Counted from the first letter of the stretch, positions 1 to 8,178 are shown. The stretch is 37,260 nt of DNA from Candidatus Saccharimonadota bacterium (GCA_900555675.1 UNSN01000004.1:1-37260); one strand, 5' to 3'. Notes: generated from the letters alone by a model not told the origin. Numbers and translations are program-made.

Positions 1-1403
1 AGGGTATTTCGTATGGCAATGGAAAGCTTGCTATCTGGCTGAGTGAAGAAAAACGCAACAAGGAGCGTATTGAAGAATACAATTCGCCCGTTGAGGTGCT
101 GATATTCAAAAAGGCGATTGCTACTGGTTGGGACTGCCCACGAGCACAAATTCTTGTAATGCTTCACGATATGAAGTCGGAGGTGTTCAAGATACAGACG
201 GTTGGACGTATTCTTCGAATGCCTGAAGCACATCACTACAAGAATGCTGAACTGAATTCGGCGTATGTCTACACAAACCTTGGCAATATCACTGTGGACC
301 GTGACAATAAGGACGCTGTGACATTTTTCCGTGTCAAAACGGCTAAAATACGCCCGTTCCTGAAGAATGTTGAGCTTCCGAGCGTTTACTATCACCGAAC
401 GGACTATCACGACCTTACAGCCGACTTCAGACCTATTCTGTTCAAGTATTTGGATAGCTTCTTCAACATTGAGCCGAAGGACGGCAAAGACGTTCGATAC
501 AAGAAGCTTGATGAACTGCTTGAGCTGTACCCTGAAGAACTTCAGAAGCCTATTTTGTCAGATGTTGCGGTCCATAACCTTGATGAAATTGACCAAGCGA
601 ATGTGAAGACGCTTGAAGCGACCCTTGATGACGCACAGGTTGAAAACCTTTTCCGCTATGCCTTGAAGGGCTGGACCTCGCCCTATAACTTTGTTCGTTC
701 GAGTGAGCGTTTGAAGCCTGCACTGTATGAATGGTTTGCAAAGGCTGGCTATGGGCGTGACCGAATTGATGAAATACAGCGAATTCTTGTGTGTTCACAG
801 ATAAATCAGAACTTCTTTACGGGTATTATTGCCAATGCGAAAACTGAGTTTGAAGATACACGCCACGAAAGTATCAACCTCAAGCGTTTAATGACTGAGT
901 TTACGTTTAGCATTCCTGAAGTCGACCAGTTTGGCGAAAACTATTCTTTGACGGTTAGCGACAAGCACGCACTTGAACCTTATTATGCCCACGATAGTCG
1001 TCCGAATACTGAGGTTAAGTTTGAGCAGTCACTTGAATACAGTCAGAAGATTGACTGGTGGTACAAGAACGGCGAGAAAATGCAACACTACTTCGCTGTT
1101 CCGTTTATTGCTGTTGACGACAAGACGGGTATTCAGACACCTGCGTCTTTCTATCCTGACTACATTATTCGCTTCAAGGACGGCACTGTTGGCATTTATG
1201 ATACGAAGGCTGGCTTGACGGTTACGAGTGACGACACGAAGCTTAAGTCTGACGCCCTGCAAGGCTATCTGGCTGAGCACAAAGACTTGAACCTTGTCGG
1301 CGGTATTATTGACGTGCGACAGGACGGTTCATTCTGGCTTCAAGATGACGCCGACTACGACGCTGAAGATACTGACAAATGGCGTCCGCTAACTGTTATA
1401 TAA
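1..1403 (+). CDS. Type III restriction enzyme Res subunit, C-terminal part (5' end outside window)
   Basis: The reading frame is open from base 3, so the gene starts upstream of the window. The visible part begins inside the second helicase domain: the segment IFKKAIATGWDCPRAQ and the motif VI-like QTVGRILRMP (about 100-230) are typical of type III Res / DEAD-DEAH ATPases. After an all-helical middle comes a C-terminal nuclease-like segment, FYPDYIIRF...GIYDTKAG, with the PD-(D/E)xK pattern: Asp at codon 1158, Asp at 1200, Lys at 1206. In the family this subunit translocates and cuts DNA with a Mod methyltransferase partner, expected upstream of the window. A 14-bp palindrome (1393-1406) overlaps the stop codon. 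Codon choice differs somewhat from the downstream genes, which fits an acquired defence gene. The family call is good; the exact system is unproven without Mod. Confidence 0.8.
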   Translation, partial: GISYGNGKLAIWLSEEKRNKERIEEYNSPVEVLIFKKAIATGWDCPRAQILVMLHDMKSEVFKIQTVGRILRMPEAHHYKNAELNSAYVYTNLGNITVDRDNKDAVTFFRVKTAKIRPFLKNVELPSVYYHRTDYHDLTADFRPILFKYLDSFFNIEPKDGKDVRYKKLDELLELYPEELQKPILSDVAVHNLDEIDQANVKTLEATLDDAQVENLFRYALKGWTSPYNFVRSSERLKPALYEWFAKAGYGRDRIDEIQRILVCSQINQNFFTGIIANAKTEFEDTRHESINLKRLMTEFTFSIPEVDQFGENYSLTVSDKHALEPYYAHDSRPNTEVKFEQSLEYSQKIDWWYKNGEKMQHYFAVPFIAVDDKTGIQTPASFYPDYIIRFKDGTVGIYDTKAGLTVTSDDTKLKSDALQGYLAEHKDLNLVGGIIDVRQDGSFWLQDDADYDAEDTDKWRPLTVI

Positions 1404-1457
1404 CAGCCACGTATAACAATCCCGACCACTGTTCGTATAACAGCTTGTTGTAGAAAC

Positions 1458-1493
1458 AAAAAAACTACATTTTCGTCATTCAGAAAAATGTAG
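1458..1493 (-). terminator. Terminator-like hairpin after the minus-strand fragment
   Basis: CTACATTTTC (1465-1474) pairs with GAAAAATGTAG (1483-1493). Read on the minus strand it is followed by a T-run (1464-1458); on the plus strand no T-run follows. It lies 55 bases past the stop of the 1549-1692 fragment. With the fragment and the next hairpin, it accounts for the gene-poor stretch 1404-1725. Confidence 0.5.
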
Positions 1494-1548
1494 GTAGTGT
1501 GTGCGTTTACGGCTTGTCTGATAATCGGCAATCAGTGCATAGGGGGGC

Positions 1549-1692
1549 TTATGTCGGTATGGGTTCAGGTGCGAAGCCGTACTTATCTAGCAATGGCTTG
1601 ATGATATGGTCTGTGTATTCATACGGCAAATTGTGGTTACATATAGCGTCCTTCAGGTCCTGCCAAGATTCTCGCTTGAAAGAGAATCTTTT
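1549..1692 (-). pseudogene. Truncated minus-strand gene fragment (47 codons, no start)
   Basis: Reading the minus strand from 1692 to a TAA at 1549-1551 gives 47 open codons of protein-like sequence, ending IIKPLLDKYGFAPEPIPT. There is no start codon, and two in-frame stops lie directly upstream (plus strand 1693-1698), so the N-terminal part is missing. A minus-strand terminator-like hairpin with a T-run follows the stop at 1493-1458, as expected for a genuine gene end. I do not recognise the family. It lies convergent to the Res gene and probably marks a deletion or recombination scar. The plus-strand frame over the same bases (1499-1699) looks much less protein-like. Confidence 0.45.
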
Positions 1693-1694
1693 TT
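1665..1694 (+). terminator. Rho-independent terminator
   Basis: AAGATTCTC (1665-1673) pairs perfectly with GAGAATCTT (1682-1690), 8-base loop, followed by a T-run. It ends plus-strand transcription from the Res side and sits just before the promoter at 1712. It overlaps the 5' edge of the truncated minus-strand fragment. Confidence 0.7.
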
Positions 1695-1711
1695 ATTAGT
1701 CAAAAATCTGC

Positions 1712-1717
1712 TATAAT
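1712..1717 (+). promoter_or_regulatory. -10 box of leaderless gene 1726
   Basis: TATAAT, 8 bases before the ATG at 1726. No Shine-Dalgarno fits in the gap, so the transcript probably starts at or next to the start codon. Confidence 0.6.
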
Positions 1718-1725
1718 TTTTCAAT

Positions 1726-2268
1726 ATGAAACCTTTATCACCTTCACTTCCGCATATTATCGCCATGGTTGGTGCGCCAGGTTCAGGAAAGACGCAATTC
1801 GCTGTAGAATTTGCGAAGATTTTCAATTCTCCAGTGGTAAGTTCTCGACAATTTGAAGTTTTTACGGACAATACAAAGACCATTTCTGACGCAACATTGT
1901 CGCTTTTGGAAGAATTTTTGAAGACTAAGCAAACTGTCATTTTGGACGGATCAACAGATCAGCGCACGAATCGTATGCGTATCAATCGCCTTGCCAGGGA
2001 ATATGGATATAAAGTCCTATTTGTTTGGGTACAAACCGATCCTGCCACAGCCAAACATCGCTGGATAAAGACTTACGGCGGAAATGACGAATCTTTCGAG
2101 CGACGATTGAAGCAGTTTTCAGCGCCACACAGCAGCGAATCTTACGTCGTGATTAGCGGTCGCCACACCTTAAGCAGCCAAGCTCGCACTGTTCTCAAGC
2201 AAATTGGCGCCAGTCGCCCAGAAGCTCCACGCCGCCCAATTGCCGGAAATCGTATTAACATAGGTTAA
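1726..2268 (+). CDS. P-loop kinase-like ATPase (AAA_33 / zeta-toxin-like fold)
   Basis: The 180-residue protein has a Walker A motif GAPGSGKT at residues 16-23 after a short strand, and a hydrophobic strand ending in an acidic residue (TVILDGSTD) that fits Walker B. Basic residues follow (NRMRINRLAREYGYK). This matches small nucleotide or polynucleotide kinase-type P-loop proteins. The substrate cannot be told from the sequence. The start is the ATG 8 bases after a TATAAT box, so translation is likely leaderless. The next gene, a metallopeptidase, begins 2 bases after its stop, so the two probably share a transcript. The basic, proline-containing tail (about 165-180) is an extension. Moderate confidence on family, none on substrate. 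Confidence 0.65.
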   Translation: MKPLSPSLPHIIAMVGAPGSGKTQFAVEFAKIFNSPVVSSRQFEVFTDNTKTISDATLSLLEEFLKTKQTVILDGSTDQRTNRMRINRLAREYGYKVLFVWVQTDPATAKHRWIKTYGGNDESFERRLKQFSAPHSSESYVVISGRHTLSSQARTVLKQIGASRPEAPRRPIAGNRINIG

Positions 2269-2270
2269 CC

Positions 2271-2963
2271 ATGACAATTATTACCGACGAAGAATTCGGA
2301 GAAATTGTCGTTAAAAAACGCAGCTTAGCAAAGAGCATTAGCTTGAAAATTGCGCCAGACGGACGAATACAAATTACAATGCCGCCATATGCGCCGCTGT
2401 TAGCTGCAAAGGTATTGGTCAAAACTTCCCGGAAGCAAATCCGCGAATTAGTTTCTCAATACAGAGAAAAACTTTCTTACACGAAAAATCAGCAAATCGG
2501 CAAAAGTCATAATTTATTGATACAAACGACCACGAAACCTTCGAGTGTAAAAATCGTCGGAACGCAGATATTGGCAGAAATCAACGAGGCGGAATCCGTC
2601 GAATCGGCCGCAAACCAACAACTTATCCGCAGTAAAATTCTGGTCGCGCTCAGAAAAGAAGCCAAGTCATATTTACCAAGGCGATTGTCATTTTTAGCGA
2701 AAGAACACGGCTTTTCTTTTGCTCGGAGTAAAATCACACACTCATCAAGTCGCTGGGGAAGCTGCTCTTCATCTGGGACGATTAGCTTGAATATCGGGAT
2801 GATGAACTTGCCATTTGAGCTGATTGATTACATAATTATCCACGAATTATGTCACACCAAACACATGAATCACTCGACAAAATTCTGGGACGAAGTTGCC
2901 AAATTTGACCCGCATTATAAAATGCACCGAAATGAATTGAAAAAATATTCGCCATACATATAG
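2271..2963 (+). CDS. YgjP-like metallopeptidase (DUF45/WLM-type)
   Basis: The 230-residue protein carries the zinc-protease signature HELCHTKHMNHS: His191, Glu192 and His195 form the HExxH, with a further His cluster just downstream. The upstream RWGSCSSSGTISLN segment and the Phe/Trp-rich end (FWDEVAKFDPHYKMHRNELKKY) are typical of YgjP/DUF45 proteins. These are predicted zinc hydrolases related to SprT/M48 peptidases; their substrates are generally not established. There is no signal peptide, so it should be cytoplasmic. It follows the P-loop gene by 2 bases and is probably translated from the same mRNA. A separate promoter for the histidine kinase starts 19 bases after its stop. Confidence 0.82.
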   Translation: MTIITDEEFGEIVVKKRSLAKSISLKIAPDGRIQITMPPYAPLLAAKVLVKTSRKQIRELVSQYREKLSYTKNQQIGKSHNLLIQTTTKPSSVKIVGTQILAEINEAESVESAANQQLIRSKILVALRKEAKSYLPRRLSFLAKEHGFSFARSKITHSSSRWGSCSSSGTISLNIGMMNLPFELIDYIIIHELCHTKHMNHSTKFWDEVAKFDPHYKMHRNELKKYSPYI

Positions 2964-2981
2964 AAACGCATATGCTTATGT

Positions 2982-2987
2982 TATACT
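2982..2987 (+). promoter_or_regulatory. -10 box of leaderless gene 2994
   Basis: TATACT ends 6 bases before the ATG at 2994. The spacing suits a transcript starting at the start codon. Confidence 0.5.
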
Positions 2988-2993
2988 TTAGCT

Positions 2994-4187
2994 ATGTGGG
3001 CGCTAATTTTTCTATTGATCACTCTGAGTGTTGTTTTAGGTGTTATAGCTATTGTTTTGCATAAAATATTGTCGGAAATTAGCGATAAGGACGATTGTAA
3101 AAATGATAAAAAAAGCCTTAGCGAACATCAAAGAATGATCACGCTTATCAATAATATTACCGACGCGATTCTCAGTACGGACGAACACGGAATTATCAAT
3201 ACATACAATTCGGCGGCGCTTAATTTAATTGACACGAACAGCGGAATTAACGGCGAACATATCAGCCAAGTGCTGAACCTTGAAACGACAGATAAAAAGC
3301 CGATTGACATTTTTAAGGAACTCACCAAATCTTCCGCAATTCGCCAGCGCGACGACGTCTTAATGAAAATCGAAGATGGCGATTATATTCGCCTGGAAGT
3401 TACGCTTGCGCCAGTTCAGGGCGGCGACAAGATGACACCGGACGGATATGTACTTATTTTACGCGACATCACGAAGACGAAGAGCCTCGAGGAGGAGCGC
3501 GATGAATTTATTAGCGTAGTTAGTCACGAATTACGCACGCCAATTGCTATTGCTGAAGGTTCGCTGAGTAACGCCAAATTACTGGTCGAGCGTAAAATGA
3601 CCAGCAAAATTCCTGAAGCCATTGACGAATCTCATAAGCAAATTTTATTTCTAGCGCGAATGATCAACGACCTCAGTACGCTATCACGAGCAGAGCGAGG
3701 AGTAGCCGATGAAACGGAAATAATTGACGTGACGGAGTTGGCTGCTCAGATAAATTCCGAATATTCACCTCAGGCGAGCGAGAAGGGTTTGGCTTTCAAT
3801 TTGGATATCGGCGGACGACTTGGCGTGGTTAAAGTTTCTCGTTTATACCTGGAGGAAATTCTCCAAAACTTCATTACCAACGCCATTCGATATACACAAA
3901 AAGGCTCTATAACTTTATCTATCAAGAAAAATAAATCTGGCGAAATCATTTTCAAGGTTATTGACACGGGAATTGGAATCAGCAAAGCCGACATAGCAAA
4001 AATTTTCGACAAGTTTTACCGCGCAGAAGATTATAGAACTCGCGAGACGAAAGGCACGGGATTAGGTCTATACGTTTCCGCTAAGTTGGCGAAGAAATTG
4101 GGCTGTAAAATTGAGGTAGAAAGCCGATTAAACCACGGCTCGACGTTCGGGTTCAAATTGAAAGAGTTCAAAAATAATGACAAATAA
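2994..4187 (+). CDS. Membrane sensor histidine kinase with PAS domain (orphan)
   Basis: The protein of 397 residues has one N-terminal membrane helix (about 2-24), a PAS-like domain (about 45-165, with ITDAILSTDEHGIINTYNSA), a HisKA domain with the phospho-acceptor His178 in FISVVSHELRTPIA, and a HATPase_c domain with N box NFITNAIRYT, G1 box DTGIGIS and G2 box GTGLGLYV. It should autophosphorylate and pass phosphate to a response regulator. No response regulator lies next to it: the neighbours are a peptidase and secE. It has almost no extracytoplasmic loop, so it probably senses a cytoplasmic or membrane signal through PAS. Translation is likely leaderless. A short hairpin terminator follows at 4239-4261. 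Confidence 0.9.
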   Translation: MWALIFLLITLSVVLGVIAIVLHKILSEISDKDDCKNDKKSLSEHQRMITLINNITDAILSTDEHGIINTYNSAALNLIDTNSGINGEHISQVLNLETTDKKPIDIFKELTKSSAIRQRDDVLMKIEDGDYIRLEVTLAPVQGGDKMTPDGYVLILRDITKTKSLEEERDEFISVVSHELRTPIAIAEGSLSNAKLLVERKMTSKIPEAIDESHKQILFLARMINDLSTLSRAERGVADETEIIDVTELAAQINSEYSPQASEKGLAFNLDIGGRLGVVKVSRLYLEEILQNFITNAIRYTQKGSITLSIKKNKSGEIIFKVIDTGIGISKADIAKIFDKFYRAEDYRTRETKGTGLGLYVSAKLAKKLGCKIEVESRLNHGSTFGFKLKEFKNNDK

Positions 4188-4199
4188 TATTCGGTCAAC

Positions 4200-4228
4200 T
4201 TGTTTTTTTGGACTGGATGAATTACAAT
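4200..4228 (+). promoter_or_regulatory. Probable secE-nusG promoter
   Basis: TTGTTT (4200-4205), 17-base spacer, TACAAT (4223-4228). Transcription would start near 4235, just before the hairpin at 4239-4257. A second possible -35, TTGACA at 4234-4239, has only a poor -10 partner. Confidence 0.45.
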
Positions 4229-4238
4229 GACTATTGAC

Positions 4239-4261
4239 AGTCTGTGAAAAACAGACTTTTT
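4239..4261 (+). terminator. Hairpin with T-run before secE
   Basis: AGTCTGT (4239-4245) pairs with ACAGACT (4251-4257), loop GAAAA, followed by a T-run. It can end the histidine kinase transcript. If the promoter at 4200-4228 is real, the same hairpin lies at the very 5' end of the secE-nusG mRNA and could attenuate it. Confidence 0.55.
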
Positions 4262-4276
4262 AAATTGGGAGAAAAT

Positions 4277-4606
4277 ATGGCACAGAAAGGCAAGGCAAAC
4301 AGTAAAACTACGGTTCGTCGCATTAAAGCTACCGACGACGCGCCAAAAAAAGAAAAAGCTGTAGCGAAAAAAATCAATAAACCAACCAAAATCACCACAA
4401 AAGCACCTAAAAAGTCTGGCGAAAAAGGTGGATTGATTGGATATTTCAAGGGCGCCTGGGAAGAGCTGAAGCTAGTTCGCTGGCCAACCCGTTCAGCAAC
4501 TTGGGCAATGACAGCGGCGGTGCTTATCTTCACCTTTGTGTTTGTCGTTCTGATTTTATTACTTGACGCCGCATTCAACTGGGGCTTTAACCAAATTTTG
4601 AAATAG
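4277..4606 (+). CDS. secE: Preprotein translocase subunit SecE
   Basis: SecE is the small essential membrane subunit that clamps SecY in the protein-export channel. The 109-residue product has the conserved amphipathic segment EELKLVRWPTR (62-72) followed by one transmembrane helix (about 77-98). The first 50 residues are a Lys/Ala/Thr-rich extension of low complexity. The ATG at 4277 is chosen because GGGAG (4267-4271) sits 5 bases before it; an in-frame GTG further upstream at 4244 falls inside the terminator hairpin. nusG follows 10 bases after the stop, the classical secE-nusG pair. Confidence 0.92.
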   Translation: MAQKGKANSKTTVRRIKATDDAPKKEKAVAKKINKPTKITTKAPKKSGEKGGLIGYFKGAWEELKLVRWPTRSATWAMTAAVLIFTFVFVVLILLLDAAFNWGFNQILK

Positions 4607-4616
4607 AGGAGAGATT

Positions 4617-5162
4617 ATGAGTTCAAAACGATATGACGATAGCAAGCAATGGTATGCAATTCACACTTATTCTGGCTATGAAGAAAAAGTTGCCGAATCA
4701 ATCCGCCAGCGAATCAACGGCGTCGATATGGCTGATAAGATTTTTGACGTTATCGTGCCAAAGGAAAAGCAGATTCAGATTCGCAACGGTAAGCGTAAAA
4801 TTGTTGAGGCTAAGATCTTCCAGGGCTATGTCTTGGTTGAGATGAAATTGACCGACGAAACTTGGTACATTATCCGCAACACGCCGGGCGTTACAGGATT
4901 TGTGGGCGCCGATACTACACCAACTCCAGTTTCTGAAAAAGAAATTGCGAAAATTAAGAAGCGAATGGGCGTTGAAGAGCCAAAGCATCAGATTGACTTC
5001 TCAGAGGGCGAAGTTGTTTCAATTATCGACGGTCCATTCAAGGGCTTTGATGGCGCCGTGAGCGAAATTGATGCGTCTAAGGGTACTTTGAAGGTTATGG
5101 TCAGCATGTTTGGCCGTGACACTCCAGTCGAGTTGGACGCCTTGCAGGTTAAAAAAGTCTAG
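4617..5162 (+). CDS. nusG: Transcription termination/antitermination factor NusG
   Basis: NusG binds RNA polymerase and couples it to Rho or the ribosome. The 181-residue protein has the N-terminal NGN domain (about 8-110; QWYAIHTYSGYEEKVA, then GYVLVEM and NTPGVTGFVG) and a C-terminal KOW domain (about 127-180; EGEVVSIIDGPFKGFDGAV). Length is normal. The ATG at 4617 follows AGAGGAGAG at good spacing. It is transcribed with secE; rplK has its own strong promoter 3' of this gene. Confidence 0.96.
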   Translation: MSSKRYDDSKQWYAIHTYSGYEEKVAESIRQRINGVDMADKIFDVIVPKEKQIQIRNGKRKIVEAKIFQGYVLVEMKLTDETWYIIRNTPGVTGFVGADTTPTPVSEKEIAKIKKRMGVEEPKHQIDFSEGEVVSIIDGPFKGFDGAVSEIDASKGTLKVMVSMFGRDTPVELDALQVKKV

Positions 5163-5163
5163 C

Positions 5164-5192
5164 TTGCAATTTTAAGCATTTTTCGATATAAT
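5164..5192 (+). promoter_or_regulatory. rplK promoter
   Basis: TTGCAA (5164-5169), 17-base spacer, TATAAT (5187-5192). The start site would be near 5199, leaving about 30 bases of leader with AAGGAAG before rplK. Confidence 0.7.
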
Positions 5193-5228
5193 ATTCGAGT
5201 TACGCACTACAAACTATAAGGAAGAACT

Positions 5229-5654
5229 ATGGCAAAGAAAATTATTGGTAATTTGAAATTACGCATTCCAGCCGGTCGAGCAACAGCAGGTCCTCCAGTG
5301 GGATCAACGCTTGGTCAGTGGGGACTAAACATGATGGACTTCATTAATCCATTCAATGACGCTACAAAAGACATGATGGGTAAGGATGTAATTGTTCACA
5401 TTCAAGTTTACGAAGACCGAACATTTACTTGGAACTCACTTGGTCAACCAGTTGACGACATGATTCGTGAAAAAGCTGGAATCCAAAAGGGTAGTGGCAA
5501 GCCACACTCAGACAAGGTCGGTAAGATTACTCGCGCACAATTGCAAGAAATCGCTGAGGCAAAAAAAGATCAATTGAACGCAATCGACATCGAAGGCGCA
5601 ATGAAGGTTATCGCCGGGTCAGCACGCTCAATGGGCGTTGAAGTCGTCGACTAA
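5229..5654 (+). CDS. rplK: 50S ribosomal protein L11
   Basis: L11 sits at the GTPase-associated centre of the large subunit. The 141-residue protein has the N-terminal domain with the PPVG...LGQ motif (here PPVGSTLGQWGLNMMDF) and the RNA-binding C-terminal domain ending IAGSARSMGVEV. Length is typical. The N-terminal loop reads GSTLGQWGLN where most bacteria have GPALGQ(H/R)GVN, a variation next to the thiopeptide-binding proline helix. The start has AAGGAAG upstream. Unlike in most bacteria, rplA does not follow: a terminator at 5674-5700 and 2.6 kb of other genes separate them. Confidence 0.96.
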   Translation: MAKKIIGNLKLRIPAGRATAGPPVGSTLGQWGLNMMDFINPFNDATKDMMGKDVIVHIQVYEDRTFTWNSLGQPVDDMIREKAGIQKGSGKPHSDKVGKITRAQLQEIAEAKKDQLNAIDIEGAMKVIAGSARSMGVEVVD

Positions 5655-5673
5655 TCTACAGAACTTTTAGCAA

Positions 5674-5700
5674 ATAGCCCCGGACTTCTCGGGGTTATTT
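5674..5700 (+). terminator. Terminator after rplK
   Basis: CCCCG (5678-5682) pairs with CGGGG (5690-5694), flanked by AATA/TATT pairing, followed by TTATTTT. Confidence 0.8.
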
Positions 5701-5718
5701 TATGGGAAGATGTAATAA

Positions 5719-6276
5719 ATGATTGTGAAGAATATTTTAGACAACAGTGTAATCTCCGCGCTCCAGAACGAGCAATTGATAATTGCTAAAACTGATACGA
5801 TTTACGGAATATTAGCCGCTGCCAATTCAAAAAAAGCCGTCGAGAAATTATACGAAGTTAAGCGGCGCCCCTTGAATAATCCGGTCATTATTTTGGTTGC
5901 AAATATTGACGACATTCCCAATCTCACGCCGTCGATCAAACGCAAATATCAAGAAATCTCCAAAAATAGACCAACAACAATCATCACTAAAGTGAGTCCT
6001 AATTTTCTGCCACATCTTCCGAGGAACGGCGAAACATTGGCATTCAGAGTCGTGCCAGAATCTCCGTTGGCAGAATTAATTCGAACCGTCGGTCTTTTGG
6101 TCGCGCCCAGTGCAAATCCATCGGGAGAAGAACCAGCAAAGAACGTCACCGAAGCGATAAATTACTTTCACGAATTAGTGCCGATTTATGTTGATTCTGG
6201 AGAAGTCGCCGACGCTCAACCGTCGCAAATTGTCCGAATCAACGAGGGCGGGGAAATTGAGTTTTTAAGAAGATAA
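5719..6276 (+). CDS. tsaC: L-threonylcarbamoyladenylate synthase (TsaC/YrdC family)
   Basis: This enzyme makes threonylcarbamoyl-AMP from threonine, bicarbonate and ATP, the first step of t6A formation at tRNA position 37. The 185-residue protein is of the short TsaC type, without the C-terminal Sua5 domain. It shows the family's KTDTIYGI motif, the KRRPLNNPVIILV segment and the LVAPSANPSGE motif. No clear Shine-Dalgarno precedes the ATG; the mRNA may read through from rplK or start within the 18 bases after its terminator. The convergent hairpin at 6308-6344 separates it from eno. Confidence 0.9.
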   Translation: MIVKNILDNSVISALQNEQLIIAKTDTIYGILAAANSKKAVEKLYEVKRRPLNNPVIILVANIDDIPNLTPSIKRKYQEISKNRPTTIITKVSPNFLPHLPRNGETLAFRVVPESPLAELIRTVGLLVAPSANPSGEEPAKNVTEAINYFHELVPIYVDSGEVADAQPSQIVRINEGGEIEFLRR

Positions 6277-6307
6277 TCCTCGAAGAATTATCAAAAAATC
6301 GCCAAAT

Positions 6308-6344
6308 AAAAAAGACTTCCTCTGAATTACGGGGAAGTCTTTTT
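6308..6344. terminator. Bidirectional terminator between tsaC and eno
   Basis: AAAAGACTTCC (6310-6320) pairs with GGAAGTCTTTT (6333-6343), with a T-run on the plus strand and an A-run (T-run on the minus strand) on the other side. Confidence 0.85.
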
Positions 6345-6351
6345 GCGCGAG

Positions 6352-7632
6352 TTACTTCACAAACGGATGCGCAATTTCCAAATCTGGACGCTTTTCCGCA
6401 ATTCTCAGCAGCTCGTTATACTTAGCAATTCGCTCTGAACGCGACATCGAGCCAGTCTTAATTTGACCCGTGCCCAAACCAACCGCCAAGTGAGAAATCG
6501 TTACGTCCTCCGTCTCGCCAGATCGGTGGCTCATCACCGTATTCCAGCCAGCATTCTTCGCCATCAGAACAGCCTGAATCGTTTCGGTCAATGTACCAAT
6601 TTGGTTCGGCTTGATTAAGATCGCATTGCCAGCCTTTTCTTCAATTCCGCGCTTCAATCGCTCAACATTCGTCACCAAAAGATCGTCGCCAACCAATTGC
6701 GCAAAATTGCCCAAATCAGCCGTCATTTTCTCCCAATCTTCCCAAGCTTCTTCGTTCAATCCATCTTCAATCGAAAGAACAGGGACGCGTTCCAACAGGG
6801 CTTTATATGTGCGAATCATTTCGTCAGCCGACAGAATTCGGTGTTCAGTCGCCAAGTTGTATTTGCCGTCCTTGTAAAGCTCGCTCGCCGCAACGTCCAG
6901 TGCAAAACCAAAGTCCACGCCTAATTTATAGCCAGCCTGCTCGATGGCGCGAGATAGCAACAAAATAGGCTCCATATTGCCATTCCTGACATGAGGTGCA
7001 TAGCCGCCTTCATCGCCAACCGTCGTAGGATAGCCTTCGTCTTTCAAGATTTTCGCCAACGCATGGAAAACTTCCGCACTCATTCGAACCGCGTCCGCAA
7101 AAGTTGCCGCACTAGTTGGAATAATCATATATTCCTGAAAATCAGTCGCACCCAGCGCATGCTGACCGCCGTTCATCACGTTGATCATCGGCATCGGCAG
7201 GCACATTGCAGGATTTCCAGCCAAGCTATTGACGTATTGATACAACTCCACGCCACGCGACTTAGCGGCAGCTTTCGCCACAGCCAGCGACACCGCCAAA
7301 ATCGCATTCGCACCCAAACGCGCCTTATTCGGCGTACCGTCCAGACTCTTCATTTTTTCATCAATTGCAGCCTGATCGAACGGATTGGAGCCTTTCAAAG
7401 CCTGCGCAATTTCACCATTAACATTTTCGACCGCACGGAGCACGCCTTTACCGCCAAACGCCAACTCGCCGTCCCGAAGCTCAACAGCCTCGAAAGAACC
7501 AGTGCTTGCGCCAGACGGAACAGCCGCACGCCCGAACGAACCGTCACTCAAAGTCACGTCCGCCTCAACCGTCGGATTTCCACGCGAATCTAAAATTTGC
7601 CTTGCTTGTATGTTTGTAATTGTTATATCCAT
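6352..7632 (-). CDS. eno: Enolase
   Basis: Enolase interconverts 2-phosphoglycerate and phosphoenolpyruvate in glycolysis. The 426-residue protein has the N-terminal [11 protein letters not shown] signature, the mobile loop [17 protein letters not shown], the DEGGYAPH segment, the [14 protein letters not shown] magnesium-site region, and the catalytic-lysine and substrate segment [10 protein letters not shown] followed by [11 protein letters not shown]. Length is normal. There is no good Shine-Dalgarno before the ATG at 7632; TAAAAT ends 7 bases before it, so the mRNA is probably leaderless. The unknown gene upstream ends only 33 bases away and may also read into eno. Confidence 0.97.
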   Translation of the reverse strand: MDITITNIQARQILDSRGNPTVEADVTLSDGSFGRAAVPSGASTGSFEAVELRDGELAFGGKGVLRAVENVNGEIAQALKGSNPFDQAAIDEKMKSLDGTPNKARLGANAILAVSLAVAKAAAKSRGVELYQYVNSLAGNPAMCLPMPMINVMNGGQHALGATDFQEYMIIPTSAATFADAVRMSAEVFHALAKILKDEGYPTTVGDEGGYAPHVRNGNMEPILLLSRAIEQAGYKLGVDFGFALDVAASELYKDGKYNLATEHRILSADEMIRTYKALLERVPVLSIEDGLNEEAWEDWEKMTADLGNFAQLVGDDLLVTNVERLKRGIEEKAGNAILIKPNQIGTLTETIQAVLMAKNAGWNTVMSHRSGETEDVTISHLAVGLGTGQIKTGSMSRSERIAKYNELLRIAEKRPDLEIAHPFVK

Positions 7633-7639
7633 AATTACT

Positions 7640-7645
7640 ATTTTA
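7640..7645 (-). promoter_or_regulatory. -10 box of leaderless eno
   Basis: On the minus strand TAAAAT lies 7 bases before the ATG. A second box, TATAAT (7663-7658), lies further upstream and would give a leader of about 19 bases without a Shine-Dalgarno. Confidence 0.45.
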
Positions 7646-7665
7646 TCAAAAACAGCAATTATATG

Positions 7666-8169
7666 TTAATCTTCATCTTTCTTCAGGTCGCGTTGTATTA
7701 TCACCGGCTCACCAATTTGAGTTTCACCCAACCCTGAATAAAACACCTTCGGACTATCACACATAGCGACGTTCACAAACCGATAACCATCAGACGCCCT
7801 AAGAGCTAAAGGTCCTTTGCATTCTTTGGTTATAGTAGAAATATGTCTCTGTGTTTCTGCTATTTTTTCGCTTAATCCGCCCAATTTACCGCCAGCTATT
7901 TTACAAGCGTAGTCAATAACTCCTTCAGACACTCTTTCGCCAGTAAGTACGTCAACTACTACAATTTCCTCCTCTTCCGCCGATGCCATTCTCAGGAGTT
8001 CGCCTACCGCTTTCTTATATTCATCTAATTCAAATAGTGCCGCCATTACTCTCGGGCAAGATTCACATTGTGGCGGAACAAGTATAGCATCTTCCTTCTC
8101 CCAAGACGGAGTAATTCCACTTACTATTTCCTCAAAATTATCATCTGAACCACTTAAAACTTCACTCAT
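7666..8169 (-). CDS. Uncharacterised acidic protein with CxxC motif
   Basis: I do not recognise this 167-residue protein. It is acidic and soluble, with no signal peptide or membrane helix. A VPPQCESCPRVMAAL segment near residue 35 carries a CxxC that could bind metal or form a disulphide. Other cysteines (DYACKIAGG, TKECKGPL, AMCDSPK) are scattered. An EEEE patch follows near the middle, and the end is charged (QRDLKKDED). The ATG at 8169 is preferred over one 18 bases upstream because TACAAT lies 9 bases before it, the leaderless spacing seen across this window. It lies upstream of eno on the same strand, 33 bases apart, so it may be co-transcribed; no functional link is evident. Confidence 0.65.
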   Translation of the reverse strand: MSEVLSGSDDNFEEIVSGITPSWEKEDAILVPPQCESCPRVMAALFELDEYKKAVGELLRMASAEEEEIVVVDVLTGERVSEGVIDYACKIAGGKLGGLSEKIAETQRHISTITKECKGPLALRASDGYRFVNVAMCDSPKVFYSGLGETQIGEPVIIQRDLKKDED

Positions 8170-8178
8170 AGTACAAAT

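Noticed and set aside
1499..1699. 66-codon plus-strand frame with GTG start
   Set aside because: It runs through the plus-strand terminator hairpin and lies antisense to the more protein-like fragment 1549-1692.
4244..4276. Upstream GTG start for secE
   Set aside because: It lies inside the terminator hairpin; the ATG at 4277 has a proper ribosome-binding site.
6991..7593. 200-codon plus-strand frame inside eno
   Set aside because: It is antisense to a full-length enolase, and its composition is a mirror of the eno codons.
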